Of a DNA stretch of 15,242 bases, positions 1-7,695 are shown piece after piece. Every line of letters starts with the position of its first letter. Position 1 is the stretch's first letter. The stretch spans positions 1-15,242 of the forward strand of contig CAMLPZ010000075.1 of the NCBI GenBank assembly GCA_946482045.1, in the 5' to 3' direction. The notes under the pieces were generated by a model that saw nothing but the letters and a program-made list of their open reading frames with translations, searched no databases and was not told the DNA's origin. Position numbers and translations under genes: made by a program. This stretch comes from an uncultured Asticcacaulis sp. GTDB lineage: Bacteria; Pseudomonadota; Alphaproteobacteria; Caulobacterales; Caulobacteraceae.

Positions 1-1111
1 CCGTCCGCTTGCCCGGACGGATGCCCGGCAGGAAGCCGCCGTACTTGCGCAGGTTCTCGGCGGTTTCATCCGGGTTGAACACGAGCGAGGTGTACAGGAA
101 GCAGAAGAAGATAATCATGGCAGCGTAGAGCGCCATAAACAGGGGCTGACCGTGGGTCAGTTGTCCTGACAGCGACGGCAACCAGCTCAGCCAGGACGGG
201 ATCTTGTCCGGGTTCTGGCCGACGAAGGCCATGACCGAGGTCGGCATCAGCAGCAGCGACGAGGCGAAGATCGGCGGGATGACACCGGCGGTGTTGACCT
301 TCAGCGGCATGAAAGAGCTTTCGCCACCCATCATGCGATTGCCAACCTGGCGCTTGGGGTACTGCACCAGCAGACGGCGCTGCGAGCGCTCCATGAAGAC
401 GATGAAGACGATCGTCGCCACCAGGACCAGGAGGAGCAGAAGTAGCACGAAGGGGGCGATCTGGCCCTGCTGCGCCTGGCCCAGAAGAAGGGTCAGCGTC
501 TTCGGCAGGACGGCAATAATGCCGGCGAAGATAATTATCGACGAACCATTGCCGATGCCGCGCGACGTGATTTGCTCACCCAGCCACATCAGGAACAGCG
601 TGCCGGCCGTCAGAGTCGTCATCGCCGTGACGATAAAGAAGACGCCGTTCTGCTTGTCGATCGTCATGCCGCTCTGGAACATAGCCGAAGCGATGCCGAA
701 TGACTGAACCAGCGCCAGGATGACGGTGAGGTAGCGGGTATACTGGTTAAGCTGCTTGCGGCCGGCTTCGCCGCCCTCCTTGCGGAGCTTTTCCCAGGGC
801 GGATAGACTGAGCCCATCAGTTGAACGATGATCGACGCCGAAATGTATGGCATCAGGTTCAGAGCGAAGACAGCCATACGTTCGACGGCGCCGCCGGCGA
901 ACATGTTCATCATGCCGAAAATGCCATTGGCCTGGCCTGAAAACGCCTGGGCGAAGGCCGCCGAATCGATACCGGGCAGCGGGATATAGGTCCCGAGACG
1001 GTAAATGATCAGGGCGCCCAACGTGAACAGCAGGCGCTTGTGCAGGTCAGTCGCCTTGGCGAAGGCGCCGAAATTCATATTTGCGGCTAATTGTTCAGCA
1101 GCTGATGCCAT
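1..1111 (-). CDS. secY: SecY, preprotein translocase channel subunit (3' end cut by window edge)
   Basis: SecY forms the membrane pore of the SecYEG translocon, which exports unfolded proteins and inserts membrane proteins. About 370 codons are visible from ATG at 1111. Several hydrophobic segments can be read, starting near residue 27 (LLFTLGALIIYRLGTYIPLPG). Family hallmarks present are PGID after the first membrane helix, the cytoplasmic loop PKRQVGNRMMGGESS followed by PLKVNTAGVIPPIFASS, and, at the window edge, FNPDETAENLRKYGGFLPG followed by IRPG. That last loop carries the arginine equivalent to E. coli R357, which is needed for SecA-driven transport. E. coli SecY has 443 residues, so roughly 70-80 are missing. 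A GAGGA ribosome site sits 5 nt before the ATG. It lies 142 bp after rplO, with a possible promoter of its own. Confidence 0.97.
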   Translation of the reverse strand, partial: MASAAEQLAANMNFGAFAKATDLHKRLLFTLGALIIYRLGTYIPLPGIDSAAFAQAFSGQANGIFGMMNMFAGGAVERMAVFALNLMPYISASIIVQLMGSVYPPWEKLRKEGGEAGRKQLNQYTRYLTVILALVQSFGIASAMFQSGMTIDKQNGVFFIVTAMTTLTAGTLFLMWLGEQITSRGIGNGSSIIIFAGIIAVLPKTLTLLLGQAQQGQIAPFVLLLLLLVLVATIVFIVFMERSQRRLLVQYPKRQVGNRMMGGESSFMPLKVNTAGVIPPIFASSLLLMPTSVMAFVGQNPDKIPSWLSWLPSLSGQLTHGQPLFMALYAAMIIFFCFLYTSLVFNPDETAENLRKYGGFLPGIRPGKRT

Positions 1112-1253
1112 TAAAATCCTCGAATTCAGCCAGACTCAACAAGCCTGGCATCCTGTCCCACACGGGCTGACGGCATCAGTTGGACGGCGAATCTACGATT
1201 ACGCCCCCTGCCCGGCCCTCAGCCCATATGGGGTATGGTCATCAAAACGTCAA
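1112..1253 (-). promoter_or_regulatory. Long secY leader with candidate internal promoter
   Basis: This 142-bp spacer is unusually long for the cluster. On the minus strand TTGACG (1248-1253) directly follows the rplO stop codon. A 17-bp spacer separates it from CATATG (1225-1230), which is part of the 10-bp palindrome CCCATATGGG. TTGACG equals the -35 core known for Caulobacter housekeeping promoters; the -10 matches only in part. Start of transcription would be near 1218, leaving a leader of about 107 nt. In read-through RNA, GGGCTGA and TCAGCCC (1219-1225 and 1164-1170) could pair over about 48 nt, and GCCAG/CTGGC (near 1129-1148) could form a small hairpin. No reading frame here looks coding. 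The promoter is inferred from sequence only. Confidence 0.35.
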
Positions 1254-1736
1254 TCAGGCTTCGGCGGTCTTGGCCGGACGCTTTTGCGTCAGCTTGCCAC
1301 CGGCGGCTTCGATGGCCTTGGCCGCCGAAGCGGTCGCCGACCAGACGGTGATGTCAAGCTTTGCTTTCAGCTCGCCTTCGCCCAGGACGCGAACGCCGTC
1401 CAGTTCGCGGCGGATAACACCGGCAGCGACCAGGGCCGCGCCGTCGATCGGCTTGGAAGCGTCGAGCTTGCCAGCGTCAACGGCGTCCTGCAGGCGCCAC
1501 AGGTTGACTTCGGCCAGCTTGAGGGCGAACGGGTTGTTGAAGCCGCGCTTCGGCATACGCATGTACAGCGGCATCTGACCGCCTTCGAAGCCGAGCAGCG
1601 ACACGCCAGTACGCGACTTCTGGCCCTTGACGCCGCGGCCCGAGGTCTTGCCCTTGCCGGAGCCGGGGCCACGGCCCACGCGCATGCGGCCCTTGGTGGC
1701 GCCTTCGTTGTCACGGATTTCGTTCAGCTTGGTCAT
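1254..1736 (-). CDS. rplO: 50S ribosomal protein L15
   Basis: A late-assembling protein of the large subunit that contacts 23S rRNA around the central core and is needed for the last steps of 50S maturation. The 160-residue product has the typical basic, glycine-rich N-terminus: after [13 protein letters not shown] come [15 protein letters not shown] and KGQKSR. The following [18 protein letters not shown] motif is a family signature. The C-terminal half is the compact RNA-binding domain ([18 protein letters not shown] onward). The start at 1736 has a strong AAGGAG site about 7 nt upstream. It lies 224 bp after rpmD, the widest gap inside the cluster, and is followed by secY as in most bacteria. 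Confidence 0.97.
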   Translation of the reverse strand: MTKLNEIRDNEGATKGRMRVGRGPGSGKGKTSGRGVKGQKSRTGVSLLGFEGGQMPLYMRMPKRGFNNPFALKLAEVNLWRLQDAVDAGKLDASKPIDGAALVAAGVIRRELDGVRVLGEGELKAKLDITVWSATASAAKAIEAAGGKLTQKRPAKTAEA

Positions 1737-1960
1737 GTGCCTTCTCCTTGGAATACGCAGGGCGTGGCCCTACTCGGCGTGAATAATTGTCTGATTGCTC
1801 CGCCTTTTAGGCGATACGCAAACGAAGCGCGCCTGTTACAGCACGCCCCTCAAAGAATCAAGGGCGCGGATGATGTCCGCGCCCCTGAAATGTCTTTATC
1901 GACCTTTTTTAATCACGATGTTTTAGCCGAAAACCGCTTCACACTTTTCGGCACATCGCT
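1737..1960 (-). other. Structured 224-nt spacer between rpmD and rplO
   Basis: No gene is visible, but the stretch is rich in inverted repeats. In minus-strand order: (A) a two-part stem, outer arms 1953-1958 / 1916-1921 (CGATGT/ACATCG) and inner arms 1945-1951 / 1927-1933 (CCGAAAA/TTTTCGG), loop 11 nt; (B) a perfect 9-bp stem GGGCGCGGA/TCCGCGCCC (1876-1884 / 1862-1870, loop 5 nt) followed on the minus strand by TTGATTCTTTG, a poor T-tract; (C) CGCCT/AGGCG (1801-1813); (D) AGGGC/GCCCT (1759-1771), about 22 nt before the rplO start. Hairpin B could be a weak terminator or a processing stop. No convincing promoter was found. The role is unknown; the repeats are directly visible. Confidence 0.6.
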
Positions 1961-2137
1961 TTAGTCGACGATCTGCACCATGTGCTGGACCTTGGCGATC
2001 ATACCGCGGACCGACGGGGTGTCTTCCAGTTCGGAGACGCGGCCCATCTTGTTGAGACCCAGGCCGGCGAGCGTTGCGCGCTGGTCCTTGGTGCGGCGGA
2101 TCGGCGAACCGGTCTGCTTGACTTTGATGGTAGCCAT
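1961..2137 (-). CDS. rpmD: 50S ribosomal protein L30
   Basis: A small, single-domain protein of the large subunit. The 58-residue product begins [20 protein letters not shown] and ends [13 protein letters not shown]. The family signature is present: [20 protein letters not shown], then the short helix-strand ending in V-D. Its length matches the usual 58-61 residues of bacterial L30, and it is below the usual ORF length cut-off, so it is easily missed. The ATG at 2137 is 3 bp after the rpsE stop, and the rpsE end supplies a GGAG-like site (CTGGAGGGC). A loss of L30 is common in some alphaproteobacteria, so its presence helps in placement. The downstream side opens into the long structured spacer before rplO. 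Confidence 0.95.
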   Translation of the reverse strand: MATIKVKQTGSPIRRTKDQRATLAGLGLNKMGRVSELEDTPSVRGMIAKVQHMVQIVD

Positions 2138-2140
2138 CGA

Positions 2141-2716
2141 TTAGCCCTCCAGAGCTTCGGGCGACGAAGCGCCGTCATTGCGGCTCTTCAGCAGGTCGGC
2201 GACCTTCTTGCCGCGCTTGGAAGCGATCTGACGGGGCGAAGACTGCACCTTCAGAGCTTCAAACGTGGCGCGCACCATGTTGTACGGGTTGGACGAACCG
2301 AGCGACTTGGCGACGACGTCCGAAACACCAAGGGTTTCGAGAACGGCGCGCATCGGACCGCCGGCGATGACGCCCGTGCCCGGAGGGGCAGCGCGCATCT
2401 GGATCTTGCCCGCGCCCCAACGGCCGTAACCGTCATGGTGCAGCGTGCGCGATTCACGGAGCGGAACGCGGATCAGCGACTTCTTGGCTTCTTCGGTCGC
2501 CTTGCGGATGGCTTCCGGCACTTCGCGTGCCTTGCCGTGACCGTAGCCAACGCGGCCCTTTTGGTCGCCAACGACCATCAGAGCGGCGAACGAGAAGCGA
2601 CGGCCGCCCTTGACGGTCGCAGCGACGCGGTTGATCGCAACCAGCTTTTCAACGAATTCCGAGGGTTCCTCGGTACGATCGCGGCGTTCACCGCGGTTTT
2701 CACTTGGACGTGCCAT
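2141..2716 (-). CDS. rpsE: 30S ribosomal protein S5
   Basis: S5 sits at the solvent side of the 30S subunit near the mRNA entry path and takes part in decoding accuracy; changes in its loop give spectinomycin resistance or ribosomal ambiguity in other bacteria. The 191-residue product has a charged N-terminal tail (residues 2-20), then the double-stranded RNA-binding-like domain: [20 protein letters not shown] at 31-50, with the spectinomycin loop around 34-41. The [20 protein letters not shown] helix follows, then the C-terminal domain with [17 protein letters not shown] and [18 protein letters not shown]. The tail is longer than in E. coli (167 residues), typical of this class. It starts 11 bp after rplR; AAAGGT lies 9 nt upstream of the ATG. 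Confidence 0.97.
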   Translation of the reverse strand: MARPSENRGERRDRTEEPSEFVEKLVAINRVAATVKGGRRFSFAALMVVGDQKGRVGYGHGKAREVPEAIRKATEEAKKSLIRVPLRESRTLHHDGYGRWGAGKIQMRAAPPGTGVIAGGPMRAVLETLGVSDVVAKSLGSSNPYNMVRATFEALKVQSSPRQIASKRGKKVADLLKSRNDGASSPEALEG

Positions 2717-2727
2717 GAGGATTACCT

Positions 2728-3081
2728 TTAGAAGTTGAGACCGGCTTCACGCGCGGCTTCCGCCAGCGCCTTGATGCGGCCGTGATAGATGTAGCCGCCA
2801 CGATCGAAGACGACGTCCTTGACGCCCTTTTCGATAGCGCGCTGAGCGACCAGCTTGCCGACTTCCGAGGCGGCAGCCTGGTTGGAGCCCTGCTTCTTGT
2901 CGCCTTCCAGCGACGAAGCAGCAGCCACCGTGACGCCATTGGCGTCGTCGATGATCTGGGCATAAATGTTCTTGTCCGAACGGAACACCGACAAACGCAG
3001 GCGGCCGTTGGCGAGGCTCTTCAGGCGCGTACGATTGCGTTGCGCGCGGCGAGCCATTTGCTGACGAGGAGACAGAGCCAT
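2728..3081 (-). CDS. rplR: 50S ribosomal protein L18
   Basis: L18 binds 5S rRNA and, with L5, fixes it to the large subunit. The 117-residue product shows the expected layout: a basic N-terminal tail ([19 protein letters not shown]), then [19 protein letters not shown], the AAAS strand, and the C-terminal signature [20 protein letters not shown] ending in AREAGLNF. The length equals E. coli L18 (117). It starts 3 bp after the rplF stop with GAGGAGAC just upstream of ATG 3081, so no other start is needed. The following rpsE lies 11 bp away. Confidence 0.97.
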   Translation of the reverse strand: MALSPRQQMARRAQRNRTRLKSLANGRLRLSVFRSDKNIYAQIIDDANGVTVAAASSLEGDKKQGSNQAAASEVGKLVAQRAIEKGVKDVVFDRGGYIYHGRIKALAEAAREAGLNF

Positions 3082-3084
3082 GAC

Positions 3085-3618
3085 TTACTTCTTCTTGCCT
3101 TCCTTGCGGCGAACCTTTTCGCCGGCGTACTTGACACCCTTGCCCTTGTACGGCTCAGGCGGACGGATCTTGCGGACCTTGGCGGCGATTTCGCCGACGG
3201 CCTGCTTGTCGATGCCGACAATCTTGATTTCGGTCTGCTTCGGCACTTCGAACTTGATGCCAGCGGGCGGATCGAGAACGACCGGGTGCGAGAAGCCCAG
3301 CGACAGCTCAAGCTTCTGGCCCTGCATGGCAGCGCGGTAACCGACGCCGACCATTTCCAGGGTCACTTCGTAACCTTCGGTCACACCCTTCACCATGTTG
3401 GCGATCAGGGTGCGCGACAGGCCCCACATGGCCTTGTGACGCTGCGTCTCGCCACGCGGCGAGATGTGCAGGACATTGCCTTCCTGGCGGACTTCGATTT
3501 CCTCGACGGCCTTCCAGTTCAGCTGGCCCTTGGGGCCCTTTACGGTCACGTCCTGGCCCGCCAGCGTGATGTTCACGCCGTTCGGGACGGAGATGGCCTT
3601 TTTACCGATCCGAGACAT
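3085..3618 (-). CDS. rplF: 50S ribosomal protein L6
   Basis: L6 lies near the GTPase-associated region of the large subunit, beside the sarcin-ricin loop, and affects factor binding. The 177-residue product is made of two repeated alpha/beta halves, about residues 1-80 and 82-177, as in E. coli L6 (177). Signatures: [15 protein letters not shown] at the start, the GMTRTL equivalent [19 protein letters not shown] in the middle, and [20 protein letters not shown] at the end. The mRNA before the ATG at 3618 begins with the rpsH stop palindrome and a 42-bp gap, the second-largest type of break in the run; AAAGG lies about 7 nt before the start. Confidence 0.97.
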   Translation of the reverse strand: MSRIGKKAISVPNGVNITLAGQDVTVKGPKGQLNWKAVEEIEVRQEGNVLHISPRGETQRHKAMWGLSRTLIANMVKGVTEGYEVTLEMVGVGYRAAMQGQKLELSLGFSHPVVLDPPAGIKFEVPKQTEIKIVGIDKQAVGEIAAKVRKIRPPEPYKGKGVKYAGEKVRRKEGKKK

Positions 3619-3651
3619 TTTAAAACCTTTTGTGCCTTAAGCGTCCTCAGA

Positions 3652-3673
3652 CCGCGTCTATTAATAGACGCGG
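3652..3673. repeat. Perfect 22-bp palindrome over the rpsH stop codon
   Basis: Two 11-bp arms, CCGCGTCTATT and AATAGACGCGG, meet with no spacer. In RNA this would be a 9-bp stem with a UUAA loop, so the rpsH UAA stop sits in the loop and a second in-frame stop (UAG) follows at once. Five of the arm bases encode the last residues R-V-Y of S8. There is no T-tract on either strand, so it is not a classical terminator. It could halt 3' exonucleases, be an RNase site, or be a binding site for a ribosomal protein. The arm plus flank (CAGACCGCGTCTA, 3648-3660) recurs in the rpsJ leader. Confidence 0.7.
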
Positions 3674-4059
3674 CAGAGAACTTCGCCACCGACGTTAGCT
3701 TCGCGGGCGGCAGTGTCAGACATGACGCCCTTGGGCGTCGACAGGATCGAGATCCCAAGGCCGTTCTTGATCGGCTTCAGGTCCTTGATCGACGAATAGA
3801 CGCGGCGACCCGGCTTGGACACGCGGGCAATTTCCGCGATGACCGGCTGGTCGTCGAAATACTTCAGCTCGATTTCGAACTGCGGGAACTCACCCGGAAC
3901 TTCCAGGACTTCGTAACCACGGATGTAGCCTTCGTCCTTGAGGACGTCGAGCACGCGGCCGCGCAGCTTGGAGGCGGGGGTCAGCACCTTCGAACGCTTG
4001 CGCATGGCGGCGTTCTTGATGCGGGCGATCATATCGCTGAGAGGATCATTGACGAACAT
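3661..4059 (-). CDS. rpsH: 30S ribosomal protein S8
   Basis: S8 is a primary binder of the 16S rRNA central domain; in E. coli it also represses its own spc operon by binding mRNA near the rplX/rplE junction. The 132-residue product reads [20 protein letters not shown] at the N-terminus, [20 protein letters not shown] in the middle, and the strongly conserved [20 protein letters not shown] followed by [10 protein letters not shown] at the end. Length is near the family norm (130-132). A GGGGAC site precedes ATG 4059, 18 bp after rpsN. The final codons are part of a perfect palindrome, and the gene ends in tandem UAA-UAG stops. Whether S8 autoregulates here is not shown by the sequence. Confidence 0.97.
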   Translation of the reverse strand: MFVNDPLSDMIARIKNAAMRKRSKVLTPASKLRGRVLDVLKDEGYIRGYEVLEVPGEFPQFEIELKYFDDQPVIAEIARVSKPGRRVYSSIKDLKPIKNGLGISILSTPKGVMSDTAAREANVGGEVLCRVY

Positions 4060-4077
4060 GTGTGTGGTCCCCTTCCC

Positions 4078-4383
4078 TTACCAGCTGGCCTTGGTCAGAC
4101 CAGGAATCTGGCCTTCGTTACCAAGCTTGCGCAGAGCGATACGGCTGATCTTCATCTTGCGATAGAAGGCGCGCGGACGGCCCGTCAGTTCGCAGCGATT
4201 GCGGATACGCGTCGGGTTCGAGTTACGCGGCAGCTTGGCCAGCTTCAGGCGCGCTTCGAAACGCTCCTCAAGCGGCAGGCTTTCGTCGTTGGCGGTCGCC
4301 TTGAGGGCCTCGCGCTTGGCAGCGTATTGCGCGACCAGCTTCTTGACCATCTCGTTGCGGTTGACAGCGGATTTCTTTGCCAT
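4078..4383 (-). CDS. rpsN: 30S ribosomal protein S14 (long, zinc-free type)
   Basis: S14 binds the 3' major domain (head) of 16S rRNA. The 101-residue length marks it as the long form; the zinc form has about 61 residues. The CxxC pairs of the zinc ribbon are absent: only one cysteine is left, in [21 protein letters not shown], which is otherwise the family signature. The N-terminal half ([20 protein letters not shown], then [20 protein letters not shown]) is the helical extension seen in proteobacteria. The end, [11 protein letters not shown], is the standard C-terminus. It sits between rplE and rpsH with 18 bp on each side, the usual spc order. Confidence 0.97.
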   Translation of the reverse strand: MAKKSAVNRNEMVKKLVAQYAAKREALKATANDESLPLEERFEARLKLAKLPRNSNPTRIRNRCELTGRPRAFYRKMKISRIALRKLGNEGQIPGLTKASW

Positions 4384-4401
4384 TTGTGTCTCTCTCCCGC
4401 C

Positions 4402-4956
4402 TTACGAAGTGAACGGGAACTGGAAGTGCTTCAGAAGCGCCTTGGCTTCCTTGTCACTCGTGGCCGTGGTGCAGACAACGATGTCCATGCCCCACATCTG
4501 ATCGATCTGATCGTAGTTGATTTCCGGGAAAACGATATGTTCCTTCAGGCCCATGGCATAGTTGCCACGACCGTCGAAGGAATTGCCGTTCAGACCGCGG
4601 AAGTCCTTCACGCGCGGCAGCGCGATCGTGATCAGACGGTCGAGGAATTCGTACATACGTTCCTTGCGCAGCGTCACCTTGGCGCCGACAACCATGCCTT
4701 CGCGCAGCTTGAAGCCGGCGATCGACTTGCGGGCGCGGGTCGGAGCGGGCTTCTGGCCGGTGATGGCCGCCAGGTCCTTGATGGCCGCCTGGACCTTCTT
4801 GGAGTCGGCAGTGGCTTCACCGATACCCATGTTCACGACGATCTTGTCGAGCTTGGGGACCTGCATTTCGTTCGTGTAACCGAACTCTTCCTTCAGGGCG
4901 GCCCGGATGGTCTCCAGGTACACCGACTTGAGGCGCGGGGTGTAAGTATCAGCCAT
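4402..4956 (-). CDS. rplE: 50S ribosomal protein L5
   Basis: L5 binds 5S rRNA, contributes to the inter-subunit bridge with S13 and contacts the P-site tRNA. The 184-residue product has [16 protein letters not shown] near residue 30, the [20 protein letters not shown] strand-helix, then [20 protein letters not shown] and [19 protein letters not shown]. All are typical. The open frame continues far upstream, but ATG 4956 is chosen: it gives the standard N-terminus ([10 protein letters not shown]), has GGAG 9 nt before it, and overlaps the end of rplX by 8 bp (ATGGCTGA). A second in-frame ATG three codons upstream has no room for a ribosome site. Overlap with rplX suggests translational coupling. 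Confidence 0.97.
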   Translation of the reverse strand: MADTYTPRLKSVYLETIRAALKEEFGYTNEMQVPKLDKIVVNMGIGEATADSKKVQAAIKDLAAITGQKPAPTRARKSIAGFKLREGMVVGAKVTLRKERMYEFLDRLITIALPRVKDFRGLNGNSFDGRGNYAMGLKEHIVFPEINYDQIDQMWGMDIVVCTTATSDKEAKALLKHFQFPFTS

Positions 4957-5263
4957 TGATGACATCTCCGGTCGTCTTGGCAACGCGGACCTTCTTGTCG
5001 CCTTCGACCTTGAAACCGACGCGGGTCGGCTTGCCGTTCGAATCGACGTGGGCGACGTTGGAAATGTGCAGCGACGCTTCCTTGTTGACGATGCCGCCGT
5101 TCGGGTTCGACTGCGACGGACGGGTATGGCGCTGGACCATGTTGATGCCCTGGACAACCACGCGGTTGTCTTCGGGAAGGACCTTCAGAACGGTGCCGCT
5201 GCGGCCCTTGTCCTTGCCGGTCAGGACGACGACGTTATCGCCCTTCTTAATCTTGGCAGACAT
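4949..5263 (-). CDS. rplX: 50S ribosomal protein L24
   Basis: L24 is one of the two proteins that start large-subunit assembly; it binds the 5' domain of 23S rRNA and later lies near the peptide exit. The 104-residue product carries a KOW motif at about residues 6-30 ([20 protein letters not shown]), then [20 protein letters not shown], a family signature. The E. coli protein has the same length (104). Its ATG at 5263 follows the rplN stop with no base between (TAA-ATG), and its own stop overlaps rplE by 8 bp. The ribosome site GGAGG lies inside the end of rplN. This junction region is where S8 acts on mRNA in E. coli. Confidence 0.97.
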   Translation of the reverse strand: MSAKIKKGDNVVVLTGKDKGRSGTVLKVLPEDNRVVVQGINMVQRHTRPSQSNPNGGIVNKEASLHISNVAHVDSNGKPTRVGFKVEGDKKVRVAKTTGDVING

Positions 5264-5632
5264 TTAGATGACCTCCGGAGCCAGCGAAATGATCTTCATG
5301 TGGTTCTTGGCGCGGAGTTCGCGCGGGACCGGCCCGAAGATACGCGTGCCAATCGGCTCGCTCGACTTGTTGACGATAACGGCGGCGTTGGTGTCGAAAC
5401 GGATCACCGAACCGTCCTTACGCTGGATGTCCTTGGACGTGCGAACGACGATGGCGCGCAGGACGTCACCCTTCTTCACGCGGCCGCGCGGGATGGCTTC
5501 CTTGACCGAAACGACGATCAGGTCGCCCACCGAGGCGTAGCGGCGCTTGGAGCCGCCCAACACCTTGATGCACATGACCCGGCGGGCGCCAGAGTTGTCG
5601 GCGACATCCAGGTTAGTTTGCATCTGAATCAT
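5264..5632 (-). CDS. rplN: 50S ribosomal protein L14
   Basis: L14 lies on the interface side of the 50S subunit and forms a bridge to 16S rRNA helix 14; it is also the docking site for the silencing factor RsfS. The 122-residue product is very conserved: [20 protein letters not shown], then [40 protein letters not shown] and the ending [15 protein letters not shown]. Length equals that of other bacterial L14 proteins (122-123). In E. coli this gene starts the spc operon; here it is only 17 bp after rpsQ, with AGGAG in the gap, so no separate promoter is indicated. Confidence 0.97.
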   Translation of the reverse strand: MIQMQTNLDVADNSGARRVMCIKVLGGSKRRYASVGDLIVVSVKEAIPRGRVKKGDVLRAIVVRTSKDIQRKDGSVIRFDTNAAVIVNKSSEPIGTRIFGPVPRELRAKNHMKIISLAPEVI

Positions 5633-5649
5633 GACTTAAACTCCTGGCT

Positions 5650-5886
5650 TCACGCTTCGCGCGGGAGGACTTCCCACGTTTTCAGCTTCGACTTGGGCGC
5701 GCATTCGATGATACGAATGGTTTCGCCGGCCTTGTAAGTATTGTTCTCATCGTGAGCGTGATAACGCTTCGACTTCCGCACCGTCTTCTTCAGAACGGGA
5801 TGCAGGATCGTGCGTTCCACCTTCACAACAACGGTCTTGTCGCCCTTATCGGAAACAACCAGACCTTCAAGAATGCGTTTGGGCAT
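5650..5886 (-). CDS. rpsQ: 30S ribosomal protein S17
   Basis: S17 is an OB-fold protein that binds the 5' and central domains of 16S rRNA early in 30S assembly. The 78-residue product opens with [20 protein letters not shown] and contains [20 protein letters not shown] followed by [17 protein letters not shown]; the I-x-E-x-x-P-x-S-K stretch ([16 protein letters not shown]) is the family signature. Length is close to E. coli S17 (84). It is 12 bp after rpmC with AGAGGA in the gap, and 17 bp before rplN. Confidence 0.96.
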   Translation of the reverse strand: MPKRILEGLVVSDKGDKTVVVKVERTILHPVLKKTVRKSKRYHAHDENNTYKAGETIRIIECAPKSKLKTWEVLPREA

Positions 5887-5898
5887 GGTCTAATCCTC

Positions 5899-6105
5899 TT
5901 AGGCAGACTTCGCCGCGGCCTTTTGAGCCGTCAGCAGGGTCTGGATGCGGGCGATATCCTTGCGGATCTCGTTGACGCGGTGGGTCTTTTCGAACTGGCC
6001 GGTCGCCTTCTGGAAGCGCAGGTTGAACTGCTCCTTCTTCAGGCTCAGGAGTTCTTCGTGCAGCTGGTCGGTTGTCTTGCTGCGCAGATCAGCGATCTTG
6101 GTCAT
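5899..6105 (-). CDS. rpmC: 50S ribosomal protein L29
   Basis: L29 is a two-helix protein beside the peptide exit tunnel, next to L23; together they form part of the docking area for trigger factor and signal recognition particle. The 68-residue product shows the typical all-helical pattern: [40 protein letters not shown] and the conserved [20 protein letters not shown], with a short alanine/lysine tail. Usual length is 63-70. It begins 5 bp after rplP; the ribosome site (GCGGAG) lies in the rplP end. Confidence 0.96.
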   Translation of the reverse strand: MTKIADLRSKTTDQLHEELLSLKKEQFNLRFQKATGQFEKTHRVNEIRKDIARIQTLLTAQKAAAKSA

Positions 6106-6110
6106 ATCAA

Positions 6111-6545
6111 TTACTCCGCAGCAGCGGCAACGCCAGCGTCGAGACGGGTCACGACGCGGGTGGAAACCGGCAGCTTCGCAGCGCCCAGACGCAGCGCTTC
6201 ACGCGCGATGTCGTCCGGCACGCCGTCGATTTCAAACAGGATACGGCCTGGCGCCACGCGAGCGGCCCAGTAATCCACGGCCCCCTTGCCCGAACCCATC
6301 CGGACTTCGGCCGGCTTGCCCGTCACGGGCAGGTCCGGGAAGATACGGATCCAGACGCGGCCTTGACGCTTCATCTGGCGGGTGATGGCGCGGCGGGCGG
6401 CTTCGATCTGACGGGCGGTCAGACGCTCCGGCTCGACGGTCTTCAGACCGTACGAACCGAAGTTGAGCGTATAGCCACCCTTGGCATTGCCGTGGATGCG
6501 GCCCTTGAAGGCCTTGCGGTATTTTGTGCGCTTAGGAAGCATCAT
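6111..6545 (-). CDS. rplP: 50S ribosomal protein L16
   Basis: L16 joins late in 50S assembly and helps position aminoacyl-tRNA in the A site and shape the peptidyl transferase centre. The 144-residue product begins [20 protein letters not shown]; two ATG codons lie in tandem (6545 and 6542), and the upstream one lines up best with the usual M-L-x-P-K-R-T. Other signatures are [20 protein letters not shown], then [15 protein letters not shown], where R82 corresponds to the arginine hydroxylated by RoxA/YcfD in E. coli, and [20 protein letters not shown]. The alanine-rich tail is a few residues longer than in E. coli (136). Spacing to rpsC is 3 bp. Confidence 0.97.
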   Translation of the reverse strand: MMLPKRTKYRKAFKGRIHGNAKGGYTLNFGSYGLKTVEPERLTARQIEAARRAITRQMKRQGRVWIRIFPDLPVTGKPAEVRMGSGKGAVDYWAARVAPGRILFEIDGVPDDIAREALRLGAAKLPVSTRVVTRLDAGVAAAAE

Positions 6546-6548
6546 GGC

Positions 6549-7310
6549 TTAGGCCTCCTTGTTACGGTCGCGGCGCGGGCCGCGGTTGTTACGATCGCCG
6601 CGGTCCGAACGCTCAGGGCGCTCGCTCGACGACGGGCCCGAAGCTTCCTGGCTCCAGCGCTTGTCCTGGGCCATCGGATCGTGCTCAAGGACTTCACCCT
6701 TGAAGATCCACACCTTGACACCGATGATGCCGTAGGTGGTCAGGGCTTCAGCGAAGCCCATGTCGATATCGGCGCGCAGGGTGTGCAGAGGCACGCGGCC
6801 TTCGCGGTACCATTCCATACGGGCGATTTCCGCACCGCCGAGACGACCCGACAGGTTCATACGGATGCCCTTGGCGCCCAGACGCATGGCGGACTGGATC
6901 GAACGCTTCATGGCGCGACGGAAAGCCACGCGGCGTTCCAGCTGCTGAGTGATCGATTCGGCGACCAGCTGAGCGTCGACTTCCGGCTTGCGGACTTCGA
7001 CCAGGTTCAGGAACACTTCACCTTCGGTCAGCTTCGACACGTCCTTGCGGAGCTTGTCGATGTCAGCGCCCTTCTTGCCGATCACGACGCCCGGACGGGC
7101 GGCGTAGATGGTGACGCGGCACTTCTTGTGCGGACGCTCGATGATGATGCGGCTGACGCCGGCAGCATTGAGCTTTTCCTTCAGTTCCTTACGGATCTTC
7201 AGGTCCTGGTGCAGCAGCTTGGCGTATTCCGTGCGGGCCGCGAACCAGCGCGAGTCCCAGGTACGGTTGATGCCAAGGCGCAGGCCGATCGGATTAGCTT
7301 TCTGACCCAT
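6549..7310 (-). CDS. rpsC: 30S ribosomal protein S3
   Basis: S3 lines the mRNA entry tunnel of the 30S subunit and, with S4 and S5, gives the ribosome its mRNA helicase activity. The 253-residue product has the N-terminal [20 protein letters not shown], a type II KH domain whose GxxG loop is GKKG (in [20 protein letters not shown], about residues 73-92), and the C-terminal S3 domain with [20 protein letters not shown] and [14 protein letters not shown]. Beyond residue 215 there is a 35-40-residue tail rich in R, D, N and S, probably disordered; E. coli S3 has 233. ATG 7310 overlaps the rplV stop by one base (TAATG). Confidence 0.97.
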   Translation of the reverse strand: MGQKANPIGLRLGINRTWDSRWFAARTEYAKLLHQDLKIRKELKEKLNAAGVSRIIIERPHKKCRVTIYAARPGVVIGKKGADIDKLRKDVSKLTEGEVFLNLVEVRKPEVDAQLVAESITQQLERRVAFRRAMKRSIQSAMRLGAKGIRMNLSGRLGGAEIARMEWYREGRVPLHTLRADIDMGFAEALTTYGIIGVKVWIFKGEVLEHDPMAQDKRWSQEASGPSSSERPERSDRGDRNNRGPRRDRNKEA

Positions 7311-7693
7311 TATGCGGCCTCCTGACCGAGTTCACGAACAACGATCGTCAGTTCGGAGAACGGCTTCATGATACGCGACGAACGGCCGCGGGCACGCGAA
7401 GCAAAGCGCTTCATGACGATGCCCTTGCCGACGAAGGCCTCGGCGACAACCAGGTTGTCGATGTCGAGGTTGTGGTTGTTTTCCGCGTTCGAGATCGCCG
7501 AATAAAGCGCCTTGCGGACGTCCTTGGCGATGCGCTTGCGCGAGAATTCCAGTTCGTTCAGGGCGCGCTGAACCTTGAGACCGCGGATCGAGGCGGCGAC
7601 CAGGTTGAGCTTCTGCGGCGAGATGCGCACCGAAACCAGCTTGGCGCGGGCTTCGTTGGCTTCGACGCGACGAGGATTCTTGGTCTGCGACAT
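7310..7693 (-). CDS. rplV: 50S ribosomal protein L22
   Basis: L22 has a globular part on the outside of the 50S subunit and a long hairpin loop that lines the narrow part of the exit tunnel, where changes give macrolide resistance in other bacteria. The 127-residue product shows [20 protein letters not shown] near residue 23, the conserved [20 protein letters not shown], and then the loop region [20 protein letters not shown], which ends in [10 protein letters not shown]. It has 17 residues more than E. coli L22 (110), mainly at the N-terminus, common in this class. It lies 2 bp after rpsS and overlaps rpsC by 1 bp. Confidence 0.97.
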   Translation of the reverse strand: MSQTKNPRRVEANEARAKLVSVRISPQKLNLVAASIRGLKVQRALNELEFSRKRIAKDVRKALYSAISNAENNHNLDIDNLVVAEAFVGKGIVMKRFASRARGRSSRIMKPFSELTIVVRELGQEAA

Positions 7694-7695
7694 GA

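Noticed and set aside
1..20. Inverted repeat CCGTCCG...CGGACGG at the window edge
   Set aside because: It lies within the well-conserved PGIRPG-coding part of secY, so codon content explains it.
2782..4959. 725-codon open frame on the plus strand across rplR to rplE
   Set aside because: It is fully antisense to six certain ribosomal protein genes. High G+C at third codon positions removes stops on the opposite strand; the translation resembles no known protein. The same holds for the plus-strand frames at 1005-1964, 6072-7325 and 7726-8979.
4930..5000. S8-binding regulatory site at the rplX/rplE junction as in E. coli
   Set aside because: I could not identify the S8 helix by eye; a covariance search would be needed.
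4957..5157. Upstream extension of the L5 frame to 5157
   Set aside because: It lies within rplX in another frame and encodes an arginine/serine-rich stretch not found in L5.
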